Position numbers and translations under genes: made by a program | The notes under the pieces: model-generated | What the model saw: the letters and a program-made list of their open reading frames with translations, nothing else | What the model was told of the DNA's origin: nothing | Databases searched by the model: none | Source of the DNA: an uncultured Desulfobacterales bacterium | Lineage (GTDB): Bacteria > Desulfobacterota > Desulfobulbia > Desulfobulbales > Desulfocapsaceae | NCBI GenBank assembly: GCA_937915545.1 | Contig: CALGIJ010000006.1 | Span: 1-64,000, forward strand | DNA: 64,000 bases | Direction of reading: 5' to 3' | Shown: piece by piece, positions 36,418 to 43,508 of the stretch | Layout of the letters: every line of letters starts with the position of its first letter | Position numbering within the stretch: the first letter of the stretch is position 1

Positions 36418-36972
36418 TCAATCCTTCTGTTGAGGTTTTTTCAAGCTTTTGTCATAGCGCTCCCGCTCGCTGTAGATACAGCCGCAGTAGGCCTGACGGT
36501 ACATGCCCAGCTCTTTGGAGCGCTCGATTCCCTGCTGCCAGCCCTGGCGGAAGTCGCGGTAGAGAAAGGCCACGCCATAGACCTCGGCGAGCCGCAGGGC
36601 GCTGGCCCTGATCCTCTCGTGGTTCTGGTAACGGCTGTAAAGCAGGGTGGTCGAAAAGGCGTCGAAGCCTTCCTTCCTGGCCAGGGCGGCGGTCTTCTCG
36701 AGGCGCATCTCATAGCAGCCGGCACAGCGCTCGCTCTCGCGGAACACCGCCTGGCGGAGGAAGGCGGTCAGGCCGTATTCCCCGTCGATGATCGTCGCCA
36801 GGCCGACCTGATGTGCAAAGGCGGCGCAGGTCTCGAGGCGCTGGCGGAACTCGCGGAAGGGGTGGATATTGGGGTTGTGAAAATAGGCTGTGAGCTCCAT
36901 GCCTTCGTCCCGCAACACCCCTTGGGGATAGATCAGGCACGGCCCGCAGCAGCTATGCAGAAGTATGCGCAT
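36418..36972 (-). CDS. queH: epoxyqueuosine reductase QueH
   Basis: A 184-residue protein replacing QueG in the last step of queuosine synthesis in many anaerobes. The start MRILLHSCCGPCLIYP contains the CC..C cluster. Further Cys pairs are in SERCAGCYEMRLE and YCGCIYSERERY, matching the 4Fe-4S and extra metal site ligands of the family. Length and motif order are typical. It starts the queH-rdgB-activator run. Confidence 0.94.
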   Translation of the reverse strand: MRILLHSCCGPCLIYPQGVLRDEGMELTAYFHNPNIHPFREFRQRLETCAAFAHQVGLATIIDGEYGLTAFLRQAVFRESERCAGCYEMRLEKTAALARKEGFDAFSTTLLYSRYQNHERIRASALRLAEVYGVAFLYRDFRQGWQQGIERSKELGMYRQAYCGCIYSERERYDKSLKKPQQKD

Positions 36973-37282
36973 GACAGGCTCCCTTGCCGATCACCTCGGC
37001 CATACCCACCCATGGGCTGGCCCCGGCAACCGACCGGCTAATACCTACCCTCTTCTCCCTCCCTTGGCAAACAGTTTAGCCATGCCGCGCCGAAGTGCAA
37101 GCAGCGGACCGTTGCCGACGGGGAAATCGTCCTTATAGAGGACAACAGACCAGCTGGCCGCTGCCGGGGAGCCGCAGGGATGGCTACCAGCCGGGCGCAT
37201 GCCAGCAGGACAACATCGACAGACAGCTGGAAAAGAGCCGGCCGTGACGGCCGCCCCACTGTCATTGCAACGGAGGGATGCC
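36973..37282. other. 310-base gap between queH and the Sec-DsbA gene
   Basis: Divergent promoters for queH (minus) and the Sec-containing dsbA-like gene (plus) should lie here. I see no convincing -35/-10 pair, no tRNA-like sequence (in particular no tRNA-Sec) and no conserved frame. Confidence 0.4.
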
Positions 37283-37888
37283 ATGTCAACCGTGGAACTC
37301 GATCTTTTTACCGATATCGTCTGACCCTGGTGCTATTTCATTACCGGGCGTATTGAAAGACTTCAGCAGGAACAGCAGGTGAACATTCGCTATCGCGCCT
37401 TTCCCCTCCACCCGGAGACCCCCGAGGAAGGACAATCGCTGCAGAGCCTCTTTGGCGCCGACAACGCGCGCCTGGAGGGCATGCTCGCCCATCTGCGGCA
37501 CACCGCCGACGAGCTCGGCCTGCCCTTCGCGGCGCGCACCATGACCTACAACAGCCGCCTTGCCCAGGAGCTCGGCCAGTGGGCGGCAGGGCATGGTCGG
37601 GAGGGGCAGTTCCACAACGCCGCCTTCCATGCCTATTTCGCCGAAGGCCGCAATGTCGCCAAAAAAGAGGTGCTGCTCGATATCTGCCGGGCCAGCGGCC
37701 TGCCCGTGGACGAGGCGGAAGAGGTCCTCACCAGCCGCTCCTTCGCCGGCCAGGTCGACGCCGACTGGCAGCTGGCGCGGCGGCTCGGCGTGACGGCGGT
37801 GCCGACCTTCATCGTCGGCGAGCAGCGCCTGGTCGGCGCCCAGCCCTACGAGGCCCTGGAGTGGCTGGTGCGCCAGGGGCGCGGCTAG
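37283..37888 (+). CDS. DsbA/FrnE-like oxidoreductase, predicted selenoprotein (Sec14)
   Basis: Read from ATG 37283 (ribosome site GGAGGGATGCC) the product is 201 residues with an in-frame TGA at 37322-37324 decoded as residue 14. The protein starts MSTVELDLFTDIV-U-PWCYF, so Sec occupies the first Cys of the CPWC redox motif of the DsbA family. After the TGA the frame stays open and encodes the rest of the fold: FPLHPETPEEGQSLQSLFG, NTAFHAYFAEG-like helices and the cis-Pro strand LGVTAVPTFIVGEQRLVGAQ. A small stem (CCC.GGT/ACCGGG) can form right after the UGA; whether it acts as a bacterial SECIS is untested. It overlaps the convergent lysR stop by 4 bases. Neighbouring selD and selenium genes strongly support Sec. 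Without recoding, translation would give 13 residues. Confidence 0.88.
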
Positions 37889-38778
37889 GCTTCCCGGGTG
37901 CTTTCGAGGAGCTGTTCGAGGAACTTGAGATAGTGGTTGGGCAGGGTGCGCTTCTGCGCCGTGACCACGTAGAAGCTGCGCTTCATGTCCACCCCGGCGA
38001 TGGCGATCTCGCGCAGCACGCCGCTGGCCAGCTCGCGCTGCACCGCCAGCCGGGACAGCACCGAGACGCCGAGATCGGCCCGGACCGCCTCCTTTACCGC
38101 CGAGCTAGAGCCCAGGGTGGCGCAGATATTGAGCTGCTCCAGGGAGCGCTGCTGCCCGGCGAGCAGGGCCTCGGTGCTGCGCCGGGTGCCCGAGCCGCGC
38201 TCGCGGACGATGAAGGGCAGGCGGCACAGTTCGTCGACGCTGACCTCGGCGGGCGCGGCGTTGCCGGCGGCGGCGACGAGGATCAGCTGGTCATCGAGGA
38301 GCGGCTGGAACTTGAGCCGGGCGGTGGGGATCTTCGCCCCCACCACCCCGAGCAGCAGCTCGTTGGCCGCCACCTCGGCGACGATGCGCGCCGTGTCTTC
38401 GATGCGGATCTCGAAGGAGATCTCGGGGAAGCGGCGCTTGAAGAGGGTGGCGATGCCGGGCAGGATATAGGCCCCGGGGATGGTGCTGGCGCCGATGAGC
38501 AGCTGGCCGCTCACCGTCGAGCGGGCCAGGCCGACCTCTTCCTCGAGGCGGCGCAGGTCCTCGAGGATGGCGATGGCGCGCGGATAGAGGGCCTCGGCCT
38601 CGGCCGTGGGCAGGATCGAGCGGCCGAGGCGGTCGAAGAGGCGGCAGTTGAGCCGCGCCTCGAGGTTCTGGATATGCTCGCTCACCGTCGGCTGACTGGT
38701 GTAGAGCTCCTCCGCCGCCCTGGTGAAGCTGCGCGTGCGGTAGACGGCAACGAAGATTTTCAGGTGTCGCGTTTCGAT
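37885..38778 (-). CDS. LysR-family regulator, selenium-metabolism type, with apparent AUC start
   Basis: A ~297-residue LysR regulator. The winged HTH reads HLKIFVAVYRTRSFTRAAEE then SQPTVSEHIQNLEARLNCRL, and a substrate-binding domain follows (LIGASTIPGAYILPGIATLF, VRERGSGTRRSTEALLAGQQ). No ATG, GTG or TTG occurs in frame between the upstream TAG and the middle of the HTH. The only well-placed start is one of two ATC codons (38781 or 38778) behind a GGAGG; 38778 gives a 7-base spacing. A CTG at 38814 is an alternative, and GTG 38685 would delete the first HTH helix. Close relatives of this regulator accompany selD/yedE/yedF in Deltaproteobacteria. Last gene of the minus-strand selenium operon. 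Confidence 0.82.
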   Translation of the reverse strand: METRHLKIFVAVYRTRSFTRAAEELYTSQPTVSEHIQNLEARLNCRLFDRLGRSILPTAEAEALYPRAIAILEDLRRLEEEVGLARSTVSGQLLIGASTIPGAYILPGIATLFKRRFPEISFEIRIEDTARIVAEVAANELLLGVVGAKIPTARLKFQPLLDDQLILVAAAGNAAPAEVSVDELCRLPFIVRERGSGTRRSTEALLAGQQRSLEQLNICATLGSSSAVKEAVRADLGVSVLSRLAVQRELASGVLREIAIAGVDMKRSFYVVTAQKRTLPNHYLKFLEQLLESTREA

Positions 38779-38878
38779 GATGCCACCTCCACCGGGCGTT
38801 GTGTCGCCCGCCAGTTGAGCCTACCTCGGCCGGCGGGCCTTGCAAGAAATAACGTTTCCAGAGAGCGACAATAACCGT

Positions 38879-39505
38879 TCACGACAGCGTAATAACCTTG
38901 TCGGCCAGCTGCGTGGCGGTGACGATGTCGAGCATGTTGGTGCTCTGCCCGACGCGCTGCCGCTCGCTGACCGCGAAATGGGCCAGGCAGGTGCCGCAGG
39001 CAAGCACGATGACCCCGTCGCGCTCGTATTCCTGCAGCTCGGCCAGCACCGGCGAGTCGTCGAGGGTCAGCCGGACGCCGCCGTTGACGAAGATGAGCTG
39101 CCACAGCTCCGGCCCCATCTCCTTGAGCGTCTTGAGGTAGCTGACCATGAGCTTGCCGCCCAGTTGCTCGTCGCCGCGCCCCAGCTGGTCGCTGCCGATC
39201 AGCACCACCACCCGCGGTTGGGCAGCGGCCGGCTGCGCCTGGGCCGCGGCCGAGGTTGCCGGCGACTCAGCCGCCACTTCGCCGCCACCCCCACCCTGCA
39301 GCACCCCGCTGAGCAGGTAGTCGTCACCCTGGCGCTCCACGGACACCGCAAAACCGCGGCTGCCGAGGAAACGGCCGACGTTTTCGCGGGCGGCGTCGTT
39401 ATCGACGAGCATCGCCAGCCGCTCCGGCCGCTGATCGTCAATGGTCTTCTTGGCCAGCAGCACCGGCCCCGGACAGGCCAGTCCCCTGGCATCGAGTGTG
39501 TTCAT
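38879..39505 (-). CDS. yedF: selenium metabolism protein YedF
   Basis: A 208-residue two-domain protein. The N-terminal ~70 residues are a TusA/SirA-type sulfur- or selenium-carrier domain with LDARGLACPGPVLLAKK (Cys in CPGP). An Ala/Gly-rich linker follows, then a DsrE-like domain (VVVLIGSDQLGRGDEQLGGK, VIVLACGTCLAHFAVSERQR with CGTC). This TusA plus DsrE architecture is the YedF form that co-occurs with SelD. GGAAGGAAACA precedes ATG 39505. It lies 68 bases after selD in the same operon and probably carries or delivers reactive selenium. Confidence 0.92.
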   Translation of the reverse strand: MNTLDARGLACPGPVLLAKKTIDDQRPERLAMLVDNDAARENVGRFLGSRGFAVSVERQGDDYLLSGVLQGGGGGEVAAESPATSAAAQAQPAAAQPRVVVLIGSDQLGRGDEQLGGKLMVSYLKTLKEMGPELWQLIFVNGGVRLTLDDSPVLAELQEYERDGVIVLACGTCLAHFAVSERQRVGQSTNMLDIVTATQLADKVITLS

Positions 39506-39573
39506 TGTTTCCTTCCCTGTTGTTCTGTCAGATATCACTCCCAGCCGCCGCGCGGCCGGGGGGCGCCACCGGC

Positions 39574-40617
39574 TCAGCGCACCTCGATCATGCCATCGCC
39601 TGCCACGACATGGCCGACGATCGCCGCCGTCTCCACCCCGGCCTCGCGCAGCCGCCTGACAAGCGCCGGCGCCTGCTGCTCGGCAAGGCCGATGAGCAAC
39701 CCGCCCGAGGTCTGCGGGTCATAGAGGATGTCGCGCAGCAGCGGGTCGAAGTCGTCCGCCATCTCCACCATGGAGCGGCGGTATTCCCGGTTTTTATAGG
39801 CCCCGCCGGGCACCAGGCCAATGACGGCGAAGTCGCGCGCCTCGGGCAGCACCGGGACCGCACTGGCCTCGATGCGCACCCTGGTGGCGCTGCCGGCGAT
39901 CATCTCGGCGAGATGACCGAGCAGCCCGAATCCGGTGACGTCGGTGCAGGCGGAAACGGCGAAACCCTCCATCACCCGCGCCGCGACCCGGTTCAGGGTG
40001 GCCATCTGTTCGGTGACGCGGCGGACGGTCTCCTGCGTCGCCAGGCCGCCTTTGACCGCGGTGTTGACGATGCCGACGCCGAGCGGCTTGGTCAGCACCA
40101 GGCAGTCCCCCGGCAGGAGGCCGCGATTGGCGAGCACCCGCTGCGGGTGGACGAAGCCGGTCACCGAGAGGCCGTACTTGAGCTCCTCGTCGACGATGCT
40201 ATGCCCGCCGAGGAGCACCGTCTCCGCCTCGCGCAGGATGTCGATGCCCCCGGCGAGGATGTCGCGCAGCACCTCCACCGCCATGCTCTGCGCCGGAAAG
40301 GCGACGATATTCATCGCCGTCTTCGGCGTCCCGCCCATGGCATAGACATCGGAAAGGGCGTTGGCGGCCGCGATGCGCCCGAAATCGTAAGGGTCGTCGA
40401 CCACCGGCGGAAAAAAGTCGAGGGTCTGGATGAGCGCCAGATCCTCGGAGATACGGTAGACGCCGGCGTCGTCGGCGCTCTCCGCGCCAATCAGCACGTT
40501 GCTGTCGCGCGGAAAAATCAAACCTTGCAGCACATCGTCCAGGTCCCCCGGAGCGAGCTTGGCTGCTCACCCGGCGCCCTTGACGCACTTGCTGAGAGCG
40601 GGTCGTGAATGTGTCAT
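39574..40617 (-). CDS. selD: selenide, water dikinase, predicted selenoprotein (Sec17)
   Basis: A 347-residue enzyme making selenophosphate from selenide and ATP. Read from ATG 40617, an in-frame TGA at 40569-40567 falls at residue 17 in KGAG-U-AAKLAPGDL, exactly at the catalytic Cys position of other SelD proteins, with the essential Lys three residues later. After it come IGAESADDAGVYRISEDLAL, LDFFPPVVDDPYDFGRIAAA, NALSDVYAMGGTPKTAMNIV, the ATP-site HSIVDEELKYG, and VTGFGLLGHLAEM. Conceptual translation that treats TGA as stop would begin at internal 40533 and lack the active site. The ribosome site is weak. Co-transcribed with a RelE-like gene upstream and yedF/lysR downstream. Selenophosphate is needed for Sec-tRNA. 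Confidence 0.94.
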
Positions 40618-40671
40618 GGTGTCGGGAGAATGTAGGGAAAAAGGGGCCGCGGGCCCCGGCTGAGTAAGAGA

Positions 40672-41208
40672 TTAGCGGCTGCAGGAGGCCGGGGACATCT
40701 CCCCCGGCTGGCGCTGCTGGCAGAGGCCCCGGAAGACCTCGCGCAAGAGGCGCTCGTCAAGAGGCGGCGACTGCTCCTCGTCGCCTGAATCGGCGCTGAC
40801 CTCCAGGCTTCCTTCTTCACTTGTCACGGCGGCGCCATAGGCGGCCGGGTGCAGCAGCTCGCGGGTAAAGCCAGATTCCTGCGGCGTAAAGCCCTCGCGG
40901 CGGCGCAGGTCGAGCCATAAATCGACTTCGTCATGGCTGCCCAGCACCGGCAGGTAGAGGCGGTCGCCGATGCGGATGGTGACCAGCCGATAGCCATGGC
41001 CAAGATGATACTTAATACAGTTCTTCACGCGAAGCTCGCCGTTTTTCGTCCTCCTGGCCATGAGTTCGGGCGCCTCGGGGCCTTGCTGGCGCAGCTGCTG
41101 GCAGATGGTGCGGAAATTCTCGACCGCCTTCTCGCCCTTCCTGCCGGAACGCTGCAGCACCTCGAGCTGGCGCTCGACGCTGCGGGCGATATTGAGCGAT
41201 GTAATCAT
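40672..41208 (-). CDS. RelE-like domain protein heading the selD operon
   Basis: A 178-residue protein. The N-terminal ~45 residues are helical and charged (RSVERQLEVLQRSGRKGEKA). The stretch KNCIKYHLGHGYRLVTIRIG followed by LYLPVLGSHDEVDLWLDLRR resembles the RelE/HigB-like fold of small mRNA interferases (GYRL..., then G(S/T)HDE..WL). The C-terminal ~60 residues are variable and end in ASCSR. No partner antitoxin gene is adjacent. AGGAGGGACGGCC gives a strong start at 41208. Being first gene of the selenium operon it may regulate the message or be a fold relative without toxicity. Confidence 0.6.
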   Translation of the reverse strand: MITSLNIARSVERQLEVLQRSGRKGEKAVENFRTICQQLRQQGPEAPELMARRTKNGELRVKNCIKYHLGHGYRLVTIRIGDRLYLPVLGSHDEVDLWLDLRRREGFTPQESGFTRELLHPAAYGAAVTSEEGSLEVSADSGDEEQSPPLDERLLREVFRGLCQQRQPGEMSPASCSR

Positions 41209-41247
41209 GGCCGTCCCTCCTGGAATTCTGCGCTGTTGGCTTTATCG

Positions 41248-41276
41248 ATTGTGACGTTTTGCGGGACGTAAGTCAA
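41248..41276 (-). promoter_or_regulatory. sigma-70 promoter of the selD operon
   Basis: On the minus strand TTGACT (41276-41271) and CACAAT (41253-41248) are separated by exactly 17 bases. The -10 lies 40 bases before the ATG of the RelE-like gene. The -35 has five matches and the -10 four. Confidence 0.55.
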
Positions 41277-41289
41277 ATACACATATCCT

Positions 41290-41305
41290 ATGGATAGCTA
41301 TCCAT
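41290..41305. promoter_or_regulatory. 16-bp perfect palindrome, candidate operator
   Basis: ATGGATAGCTATCCAT equals its own reverse complement over 16 bases. It sits 13 bases upstream of the -35 of the selD operon, in the gap between the two divergent selenium operons, the classic place for a LysR-type activator site. The nearby LysR gene is the obvious candidate binder, but this is inference. Confidence 0.5.
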
Positions 41306-41517
41306 GTCATCGACATGCTCGATACCATGCTTCAGTGCCCCTGCCGACACCCCCACCGAGGCCATGGCCGCCAAGAATCACCGACGTTCTCCGCCGGCCC
41401 CGGCAGGACCATTACCGCCCCCGGTCCCTGGTGCACTTCCATTACGGGCTCGCCGGCCAGCCCCACCCACCCATCTCTTCCGCCCATGGCCGACGCGGCA
41501 TTCATCGGGATAAACGA

Positions 41518-41547
41518 TTGGACTGACGGAAAATCTCCCGGTATGTA
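41518..41547 (+). promoter_or_regulatory. possible sigma-70 promoter of the yedE operon
   Basis: TTGGAC (41518-41523) and TATGTA (41542-41547) are 18 bases apart, about 73 bases before the yedE ATG. Moderate match only. The rest of the 41209-41619 gap contains no recognisable gene. Confidence 0.35.
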
Positions 41548-41619
41548 GCATCCATAGCGCCTTCACGGGAAAACTCGTTATCTGTACGTTATCACAAAGT
41601 TACCATTAAGGGGGAAAGG

Positions 41620-42711
41620 ATGGAGGGGATCAAGGCATTCTTCGCCAGTCGCCGCGGCATCATCGCCGTCGGGCTGGCCATCGGCGTCATTGCCGCGCTG
41701 CTGCAGAAATTTGGCAATCCCGCCAACATGGGCATCTGTGTCGCCTGCTTCGAGCGCGACATGGCCGGGGCCCTCGGCCTGCACCGCGCCGAGGTGGTGC
41801 AGTATCTGCGCCCGGAGATCATCGGCTTCGTCCTCGGCTCGCTGGTCGCCGCCCTGGCCTTCAAGGAGTTCCGCCCAAGGGGCGGCTCGGCGCCGGTGGT
41901 GCGCTTCGTGCTCGGCGCCTTCGCCATGATCGGCGCCCTGGTCTTCCTCGGTTGTCCATGGCGGGCGGTGCTGCGCCTCGCCGGCGGGGACGGCAACGCT
42001 CTCCTCGGCCTGGCCGGGCTGACCACCGGCATCGGCGTCGGCGCCCTTTTCCTCAAGAACGGCTATACCCTCGGCCGCGCCCAGAAGACCTCCGCGGCGG
42101 CGGGGTGGCTGCTGCCGCTGATCATGGTCGGCTTCCTCGTTCTCCTCCTCGCCAACCCCCAGGTCGCCGAACAGGCCAAAAGCGGCGTCCTCTTCTACAG
42201 CCTCAAGGGGCCGGGGGCGGCCCACGCCCCCCTGTTCCTCTCGCTGGCGGCAGGCCTGCTCATCGGCATCCTCGCCCAGCGCAGCCGCTTCTGCACCATG
42301 GGCGCCATCCGCGACCTGCTGCTCTTTCGCCACACCCATCTGCTTGGCGGCTTTCTCGCCCTGCTGGTGGCGGCGCTGATCACCAATATCGCCCTCGGCC
42401 AGTTCCACTGGGGCTTCGACAAACAGCCGGTGGCCCATAGCCAGCACCTGTGGAACTTCGCCGGCATGGCCCTGGCCGGCCTGGCCTTCGCCCTCGCCGG
42501 GGGCTGCCCCGGCCGCCAGCTGTTCATGGCCGGCGAAGGCGACGGCGATGCCGCGGTGTTCGTCTTCGGCATGATCGTCGGCGCGGCCTTTGCCCACAAC
42601 TTCGGCCTGGCCAGCTCACCGGCAGGCATCGGCCCCAACGGCATGGCGGCGGTGCTGGTCGGCCTGGCCGTCTGCCTGTTCATCGGCTTCACCATGCGTA
42701 AAACGGCATAA
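41620..42711 (+). CDS. yedE: selenium-associated membrane protein YedE
   Basis: A 363-residue integral membrane protein of the YeeE/YedE family with about ten segments. Conserved Cys sites are MGICVACFERD, LGCPWRAVLRLAGGDGN, RSRFCTMGAIRDL and AGGCPGRQLFMAGEGDGD, the pattern of the selenium-linked YedE group rather than thiosulfate-importing YeeE. It probably moves a selenium (or sulfur) species across the membrane. GGGGGAAAGG precedes the ATG. It starts a four-gene operon with a TusA-like carrier, 12 bases downstream. Confidence 0.9.
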   Translation: MEGIKAFFASRRGIIAVGLAIGVIAALLQKFGNPANMGICVACFERDMAGALGLHRAEVVQYLRPEIIGFVLGSLVAALAFKEFRPRGGSAPVVRFVLGAFAMIGALVFLGCPWRAVLRLAGGDGNALLGLAGLTTGIGVGALFLKNGYTLGRAQKTSAAAGWLLPLIMVGFLVLLLANPQVAEQAKSGVLFYSLKGPGAAHAPLFLSLAAGLLIGILAQRSRFCTMGAIRDLLLFRHTHLLGGFLALLVAALITNIALGQFHWGFDKQPVAHSQHLWNFAGMALAGLAFALAGGCPGRQLFMAGEGDGDAAVFVFGMIVGAAFAHNFGLASSPAGIGPNGMAAVLVGLAVCLFIGFTMRKTA

Positions 42712-42723
42712 GGAGGAAACCCC

Positions 42724-42948
42724 ATGGCAACGACAGTAGACGCACGCGGCCTGAGCTGCCCGCAACCGGTACTGCTCACCCTGGAGGCGATCAGCGCCGG
42801 GGCGGAGGAGCAGCTCATCGTCCTCGTCGACACCGACACTTCGCGGGAGAATGTCACCCGCGCCGCCTCGAGCCGCGGCTACGCAAGCAGCAACGTGCAG
42901 GCCGAGGACGACGGCTTTCGCCTGACCTTCACGAAAAGCCGCGCATGA
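42724..42948 (+). CDS. TusA/YedF-like sulfur or selenium carrier
   Basis: A 74-residue single-domain SirA/TusA protein: VDARGLSCPQPVLLTLEAI carries the persulfide/perselenide Cys in CPQP, followed by LIVLVDTDTSRENVTRAASS and the terminal strand FRLTFTKSRA. It is equivalent to the N-terminal domain of the YedF encoded across the palindrome. AAGGAGG precedes ATG 42724. Its stop overlaps the next ATG (ATGA), so translation is coupled. Probable cytoplasmic acceptor of selenium taken up with YedE. Confidence 0.9.
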   Translation: MATTVDARGLSCPQPVLLTLEAISAGAEEQLIVLVDTDTSRENVTRAASSRGYASSNVQAEDDGFRLTFTKSRA

Positions 42949-43508
42949 CCTTGCTCGCCCGCCTGAAAGGGGCGTTGACGGGAAAAAAAGCCGCATCCAG
43001 CGACCTCTCCTCGCCGGATCGCGGCTTTCTCGTCTTCGAGAACACCAGCGAGGTCATCGCCGCCGAGAACCTGCTCCGCCAGGCCGGCTGGAAGGTGCGC
43101 GTCATGGGGCCGCCGGCGGAGATCCGTCGCGGCTGCGATCTGGTCATCGAGTTCCCGCTCATCGAGCGGCTGGAGATCGCCCGCCTCCTCCAGTCGGCAC
43201 AGCTGCCGCCCCTGGAGGTGGTGCCGGTGAGCGGCCCACTGCTGCAGCCGGTGGATCTCTTCCATACGGTCGACTACGGGGACTACCTCATGGTACGCGC
43301 CGCCAACATGAAGATCTGCATCGATAAGCGCAGCCAGGTGATCGTCAACATCTCCGGGGGCGGCTGCCCCGACGTCCCCCACCTGGCGGCGCGGATGGTC
43401 GGGCAACACCTGACCAGCACGCCGCAGCCGCGCGATATCGGCCATACCCTGTGCGGCTACGCCCTGCAGCTGGCCTACGAGGAGCTGAGACGGCAATGCT
43501 CGCCATAA
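42945..43508 (+). CDS. DUF3343 putative Se/S carrier protein with Cys-containing C-terminal domain
   Basis: A 187-residue protein. Residues ~25-95 are the DUF3343 unit (RGFLVFENTSEVIAAENLLR, GWKVRVMGPPAEIRRGCDLV), a small alpha-beta domain found repeatedly beside selenium genes. The second half has KICIDKRSQVIVNISGGGCP and GHTLCGYALQLAYEEL, with conserved-looking Cys in GGGCPDVP and TLCGY. Single DUF3343 proteins are normally only ~80 residues, so this is an extended form. It overlaps the TusA-like stop by four bases and the kinase start by 13. Confidence 0.8.
   Translation: MTLLARLKGALTGKKAASSDLSSPDRGFLVFENTSEVIAAENLLRQAGWKVRVMGPPAEIRRGCDLVIEFPLIERLEIARLLQSAQLPPLEVVPVSGPLLQPVDLFHTVDYGDYLMVRAANMKICIDKRSQVIVNISGGGCPDVPHLAARMVGQHLTSTPQPRDIGHTLCGYALQLAYEELRRQCSP

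Noticed and set aside
41209..41619. Possible tRNA-Sec (selC) gene in the selenium control region
   Set aside because: No T-loop GTTC, no UCA anticodon arm and no long acceptor/variable arm could be drawn.
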